Assembly: GCA_032622095.1 (NCBI GenBank)
Contig: CP136065.1
Location: 55,671,949-55,735,948 of the forward strand
Direction of reading: 5' to 3'
From: Siphonodentalium dalli
Lineage: Eukaryota > Mollusca > Scaphopoda > Gadilida > Siphonodentaliidae
DNA: 64,000 bases
Positions 59,220 through 64,000 of the stretch are shown one piece after another (position 1 is the first letter of the stretch; every line of letters begins with the position of its first letter). The notes below the pieces were generated by a model. That model did not search any database, was not told the origin of the DNA, and was given only the letters and a program-made list of their open reading frames with translations. A program made the position numbers and the translations under genes.

Positions 59220-59530
59220 TTTATTCTTAAATCTGAACCTAAAAAGTGCAAAATACGTGGTGTATCTAGACTGGTATCAAGCTCCCTAAGTGTTGAAAAT
59301 GTGTAACATGACACCCAATATGGTTGTAAAAAGTTTCAACTAATTGGCATTCATTCCAAAATATTTACCAAACGCAGGAAAATATACGACTGTTGATCTA
59401 AAACAACAATTTGTTTCATTAATTACTGGTTGGAAAATCAACCTAGTATTCGTGTGCAATTTCCAACTAATGTTGTGTCAGGTAATACATTTTTTAACTG
59501 CTGAACATTTTGACCCAACCCCTGTCGCCA
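59220..59530. repeat. Dispersed repeat S, third copy
   Basis: TCTGAACCTAAAAAGTGCAA, CTGGTATCAAGCT and TTTCCAACTAATGTTGTGTC align with 42190-42390. The copies are well diverged. It lies in the intron just downstream of exon C on the minus strand. Confidence 0.6.
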
Positions 59531-59593
59531 CGTCCCTGGTCTCCTCAACAATCAACACATGCCGATAAGCTAACACGAGCACATGGTCCTCAC

Positions 59594-59740
59594 CTCACTA
59601 TCGTCGTCCCTGTCCCCCGTATGTACCTTCCTCATCGTATCGAACTCAGACAGCTCAGTACCTACACTCTCTGATGGCAGACCGTCCCGTCCAATGTGAA
59701 TCATCTTGCGCTTCTTTAGAACCGACTTTCGCAGGGGTTT
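59594..59740 (-). CDS. Coding exon C, unknown protein
   Basis: Acceptor CTATTTTAG and donor GTGAG|GTGAGG enclose 49 codons, phase 0 at both ends. The peptide begins KPLRKSVLKKRKMIHIGRDG and continues LPSESVGTELSEFDTMRKV to an Asp-rich end. A basic patch followed by an acidic tail resembles exon A in layout, and FDTMRKV recalls YDTMMKI there, so the two exons may be distant duplicates. No known domain was seen. Confidence 0.75.
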
Positions 59741-60265
59741 CTAAAATAGAATGTGCGCAAATATATGATAACACATATATGTTTACAGGAACTAAATAGA
59801 GTTATCTCTTGATGAAGCTCACTTGTTGTAAAATATATAACAATAGGTAGGTTTAGCTTGAACATTCTGACTTCGCTCGCGAATACTTGAAATATCAGAC
59901 AAAATAATTCGTTATTCGAAATGTGGCGAGAGATATCGCCAATCGTAGAACAAATATAGTATGCGGATAAACTCCGCACGACACCGGGTGTGAATTGTTT
60001 AGCCCGAGTAGTGCAATTATTTAATGCTGACTTTAGTATGGCACGTTTCGTGTCCCATTGACAACTGACTAAATTGCTGTGTTATGTTACATGGGCTTTG
60101 GAAATAGAATAAAAGGTCGCAGACCACATGTCCCCCGACTCGAGCGGTAAACTATTTGCAACAATGTTATACAGTATATAGATGTTGCAAACAACCGCAA
60201 AATTTCTTGGACAAAACAACCCGATGAACAAACGCATGCAAACGCGAAATTTTTTTATTTTTGCA

Positions 60266-60780
60266 TTAGCTATATAGATGTTGCAAATCACCAACATATT
60301 TAAAATCTCTACATTTAAAACTGTAGGAGGAGTTGATTACACCATGAAGGTACCCAATCTCATCCAAAAGGCAAAAATGTTCCAAATTTTCTAAGTCGAA
60401 ACCCCCCCCCCCCCCCAAAAAAATATGGAAAAAATTATATTTTTGATTAGCTATATAGATGTTGCAAATCACCAACATGTTAGGAACAATATCCCAGAGT
60501 TTCAAATCTCTACATTTAAAACTGTAGGAGGAGTTGATTACACCATGAAGGTACCCAATCTCATTCAAAAGGCAAAAACGTTCCAAATTTTCTAAGTCGA
60601 AAACACCCCCAAAAATATGGAAAAAATTATATTTTTGATTAGCTATATAGATGTTGCAAATCACCAACATGTTAGGAACAATATCCCAGAGTTTCATATA
60701 TCTACGTTTAAAACTGTAGGAGGGGTTGATTACACCATGAAGGTGCCCAATCTCGGACGCACGTACTGGCCAAAGAATAC
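60266..60780. repeat. Tandem repeat of about 185 bp, three units
   Basis: TTAGCTATATAGATGTTGCA recurs at about 60267, 60448 and 60638. Shared words include AAAACTGTAGGAGG, TTGATTACACCATGAAGGT and TTCTAAGTCGAAA. A poly-C run lies near 60405. Because the units differ by multiples compatible with a frame, the minus strand stays open for about 590 bp across them, giving a 197-residue repetitive frame that is probably incidental. Confidence 0.75.
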
Positions 60781-61193
60781 TTATGGGGTGACTGCACATA
60801 CCCATGAATACTTGTGGGGTGCGATCTTTTGTTTGAGTAAATTGTGGGGTGCAACCCACAACTGACGATTTTTTAAAGAGCGTAAACGTCGGGGGACAAC
60901 AAAATAGATGACTGACTATATACTGGTTATTATTTTTCCGCCTCGGTCAAAGGACTATTGTCAGTTAAGCCTGAACGTTTTTCAATCTAAATCTCCCGAA
61001 TCTTGTGACAATGACGTCTGTCATTTCTGAAATATCAAATATAAACGACAAAAATAATACCAAAACCACGACGTAGTGTCGTCGAACAATTCATATTATA
61101 TTGCGGTATGTGAACTGAATTAGAAAATAAACCTGTTTATGTTTGCCAAGCCAATACAGGTTGCTGTGACCTAATACATTTAGGTTCACTCAC

Positions 61194-61301
61194 CAGATCG
61201 TCTTCGGACACACTGATCATAAATTCTCCTTCTTTCTCCTCTGGTGTATCTTTATTCTCTTCTGTTATTCCTTTCTTGTCTTTTGCTTCAGTTGCGCTGA
61301 C
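61194..61301 (-). CDS. Coding exon B, unknown protein
   Basis: Acceptor ATCTAACAG and a near-perfect donor CTG|GTGAGTG enclose 36 codons. Only the phase-0 frame is open; the other two contain stops. The peptide is VSATEAKDKKGITEENKDTP followed by EEKEGEFMISVSEDDL. It is highly charged and probably disordered. Both ends are phase 0, so it can be skipped or duplicated without shifting frame. Confidence 0.75.
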
Positions 61302-61699
61302 CTGTTAGATAAGATTGCACATACAACCTGGATATACGATACAAGGAACTGTGGTTTGCCCATTCATAATTATGTTCTCAGCTAAGTTGTGTTGGATGAA
61401 ACCGAAAAATATACCACGTAAGAGAGGATGGTGGGGTAAACAAGATACTTCAGCCTTGATGTGGACTATTGGTCAATAATGCAGCGTTCTAAAAGAAGCA
61501 AAACAATTCTGAGTTATGCCTATCCTTGCTCTGCAGATCATAAATGTGCTTTGCAAAGTTCATTCCTTACAGATTTCATAACGCAAATTTTCTTTAAAAA
61601 GTTGCGTCATTACATCATTTCCTGTTGCCCAGCAATTACAATTTAACATATACCAACATATAAATACAACACAACAGAGTGGAATGGTAGTAGCATGAT

Positions 61700-61960
61700 C
61701 GGAAGCAAGATCATAACTAGTGTGTGGCAAAATACGCCCGTGGCCATTGCAACAAATGGCCATAACTCTGGTGAAAATTGGCGGGCGGAAGCCGAATTCG
61801 AACTTGACCTGTAGTTTGTGCTAGCAAACTCACATATAGATACCAAATTCCTTCCATTCAGTTGAGACTATCTAAAGTTATCATATGGAAAACAAACGGA
61901 CGGATAGGCCGAATGACGAACCAATAACATAATACGTCCTGTTTTTTTAAACGGACGTAT
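61700..61960. repeat. Unassigned repeat-like block
   Basis: ATGGCCATAACTCTGG, CCGAATTCGAACTTGACCTG and ACAAACGGACGGATAGGCCG resemble the GAGTTATGGCCC, GAGTTCGAAAACC and GGACGGAC words of the pearl-like and GGACGGAT repeats elsewhere in the window. It could be a single degenerate unit. No coding frame is convincing. Confidence 0.4.
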
Positions 61961-62624
61961 ACATACAGTTCCCATGTGTTTCTGCTTCCCATATTTTGTC
62001 CAACATTGAAATACTTATGAGTGAATATATAATAATATGCATTACAAATAGGGATTTCATCTTAACATTCACCTCACAATTATAATGGTGCATGTGCACA
62101 TACATGTACAGTGTTCAAGTTTGTTGGCCAATGCACTGCGCATATGTTATCCTAATGCATCACAAATTTTGTTCGGCCTCGAACCACCCCCCACCCCCCC
62201 CCCCCCAAATGATTGTTGGAAATGTCATGCCTGGAAGAGCAGTTTCAATTTCATACCGAACATATGATGAGATTGTCCTGATATCCAAAGACATATTAAG
62301 GACTTGCAGTTAATAAAATCGATAAATTAGTATCCAAACAGTATATCCACTGGAAGAATGTAGCAAACAACTAAGATTTTCTAAAATTCAAACCACATCG
62401 ACTGTACCATTTCAGATAACACAAAGGTTAAACTACGCCCAAATGTAAATAGTTACTACATCATTCGGGCCGCATTACACATTACAACAACGATTGCACC
62501 GATAATAGTCAACGCGTGCAATTCATTTGTAACAATGGGGCTATTTTCTGACTATTATATATCAAATTTATGAAAATAGCTTATTTTGGCATGATTAAAC
62601 GTTATTCGGTTTTTAACACCTCAG

Positions 62625-63130
62625 CGAAGTGTTTCACATCACTTTAATATTCCATCCAACATGTAGTGCCAAATGGGTTATTTTTGGCCAAGAGTTGGAT
62701 ATTTCCCTACTCTCACTCAAATGTTAGACTGAATGTGTCCAAATACACGTTTTAAAGTGATGTGAAACACTCCTGTAAAGAGTGATCATCAAATACCATT
62801 GAGAATACTCTTGTTCAAAGTAGTTATATTTTACGAATATTAATCCAAATTGACAACACACACGGTCATTCTTATAAATTAATTAAATGCAATGACTCTC
62901 GATGGCGAAATCATTTGTGTTAGATTATCACCGGTAGTTGCGTCCCGAATCGAGATGTAAATATTTACAATATTTGAGAGTTCATACGATGTTTTCTTTG
63001 GAGTGGTATGGTCGATGTCTTTAAAAAAATTGGCGATGTCATTTGAATTATACATTCTTCAGATTGGCATAGCGTCTGAGTACTAACTTATCAATTTCAC
63101 GCACAAGGCCATAATATGTCTTTAAATAGG
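62625..63130. repeat. Dispersed repeat V, copy 2, with a short inverted-repeat head
   Basis: GTGTTTCACATCACTTTAA (62629-62647) and its exact complement (62752-62770) enclose about 100 bp. From 62752 the sequence follows copy 1 at 57433-57790, with about 60 bp of extra sequence near 62975-63035. It lies in the intron just downstream of exon A. Confidence 0.8.
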
Positions 63131-63289
63131 AACAGTTCCAGTTGTTTGAATTTGTTCAAAGGGTGGGGTACCGATGGAAATTCGAAGCTGGACACCACCG
63201 AAGCGAATGCACGTCTCAGTATAGTGTAGTAGATGGTCACTGTTGATATAATACGTGGTATATTAATTATTAGCCGCCATTTCATTCAC

Positions 63290-63544
63290 CTCAGTGAGAT
63301 GCCCAGTGATGGGCCGTGTCGGTCCTGTACCATGTTGACCCTGCAGGGCCTCTTCGATCTTCATCATGGTGTCATACTTGGACTTGTGTGGGTCGTACCC
63401 GAAAGCGTCGTCCATGTCTCCCGATACACTTCCGATATCGCTAATCCGCATGGCACCTCCTCTCTTTCTTTTCTTGCCACCTTTCTTAAAGGGCGCTACC
63501 AAGATTCCTGCTGCCAAACCTGCCCCTGTCTTACCGTCCCGGAA
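63290..63544 (-). CDS. Coding exon A, unknown protein
   Basis: A T-rich tract and AG acceptor (TTATTAAAAG) precede 63544, and the donor is ACTGAG|GTGAAT. The 85 codons are phase 0 at both ends. The peptide reads FRDGKTGAGLAAGILVAPFK, then KGGKKRKRGGAMRISDIGSV, DMDDAFGYDPHKSKYDTMMK and IEEALQGQHGTGPTRPI. A hydrophobic Gly/Ala segment precedes a strongly basic patch, which could be membrane-near or a nuclear signal. I cannot name the family. It is the first exon of the series seen here; earlier exons must lie beyond the window. Confidence 0.75.
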
Positions 63545-63795
63545 CTTTTAATAATAAAAAAACAAACGCTGATAAATTGCACCCCTTTACAAAGTCAGCA
63601 GTAGTTAGTGTAAAAATTATTTCACTATATAGTGAACATACACTATTGCGTGTATGTGGAATGCAGTAATATACCAGACGAATTTTAAAGTGTCTCCCCA
63701 AACTGCAGAGTTATATCCCCTGCCTATGCTGGTCTGACCGCTGCCACGTGCAACGGACTATAGTGTATATTCTTTAAATTGGAAAATTCATAGAA

Positions 63796-63885
63796 ATGGC
63801 TATCACCACCTGTCACATGTGTCGTTTCCAATCTTGTTTTCGAGTCAAACTTCGGACAAATCTAGTTGACAAATTCCGACGCAAC
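63796..63885 (+). CDS. Weak candidate first exon on the plus strand
   Basis: ATG at 63796 has G at -3 and +4. The frame runs 30 codons (MAITTCHMCRFQSCFRVKLR, then TNLVDKFRRN) to a strong donor, CAAC|GTAAGTACC. The peptide has three close cysteines. The next exon would be outside the window, and such short open frames are common, so confidence is low. Confidence 0.2.
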
Positions 63886-64000
63886 GTAAGTACCACAAAG
63901 AGAACATTTCCCATAAGGGTACGTTCACATCGACGCTGACAAGGTTGCATGGTGTATTTGCAGGCATTTCGTCTTAGATAATGACATGGTGCCACAATAT

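Noticed and set aside
1-64000. Prokaryotic features: operons, ribosome binding sites, CRISPR arrays
   Set aside because: Gene density, splice signals and repeat types are those of animal nuclear DNA. The tandem arrays here have degenerate units without the regular spacer pattern of CRISPR.

Overview
This window looks like nuclear DNA of a multicellular animal. It is AT-rich and gene-poor. The few plausible coding pieces are short and edged by GT/AG splice signals, and most of the sequence is repeats and decayed mobile elements. The repeat mix suggests a marine invertebrate, possibly a mollusc: tandem units of about 160 bp like those of bivalve pearl elements, a Penelope-like element, a tRNA-derived SINE, a THAP zinc finger and tyrosine-recombinase and RecQ-like element genes. 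The taxon is an inference; I cannot name a species.

Layout. 1-7.7 kb: two diverged copies of one large repeat unit, with broken coding pieces (one like a LINE ORF1), separated by a tandem array. 8-12 kb: a dispersed repeat split by a 1.57-kb piggyBac-like element with TTAA at both ends. 12-16 kb: direct repeats, a structured repeat, a hairpin minisatellite and a GC-rich island holding a broken tyrosine recombinase. 16.8-18.3 kb: a THAP-domain fragment and a CACGTG cluster. 23.3-27.6 kb: a second structured repeat, then Penelope-like fragments in opposite orientation around a 2.4-kb minisatellite that reverses direction in the middle. 27.7-35.1 kb: a nearly identical 2,115-bp direct duplication carrying a foldback element and a candidate exon. 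35.3-39.5 kb: the unfilled paralogue of the piggyBac-like insertion site, a RecQ-like helicase pseudogene, a SINE and two copies of a short terminal-inverted-repeat element. 40.7-47.4 kb: four copies of a roughly 500-bp TTAA element, arranged + + - - around a pearl-like array. 47.4-49.5 kb: a 5'-truncated, frameshifted non-LTR reverse transcriptase.

The right third, about 50-63.6 kb, is the most gene-like. Four minus-strand exons (63544-63290, 61301-61194, 59740-59594, 57309-57169) each have an AG acceptor and a GT donor and are all phase 0 at both ends. A fifth (54547-54343) is probably from the same gene. The protein is charged and low in complexity and I do not recognise it. Its introns hold a TTAA hairpin element, a Helitron nested in another element, foldbacks and duplicated repeats.

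The mobile elements appear to have interacted repeatedly: they nest in one another, reuse TTAA sites, and in one case a transposon end seems to have become a satellite monomer. No rRNA gene, functional tRNA gene, CRISPR array or operon was seen.
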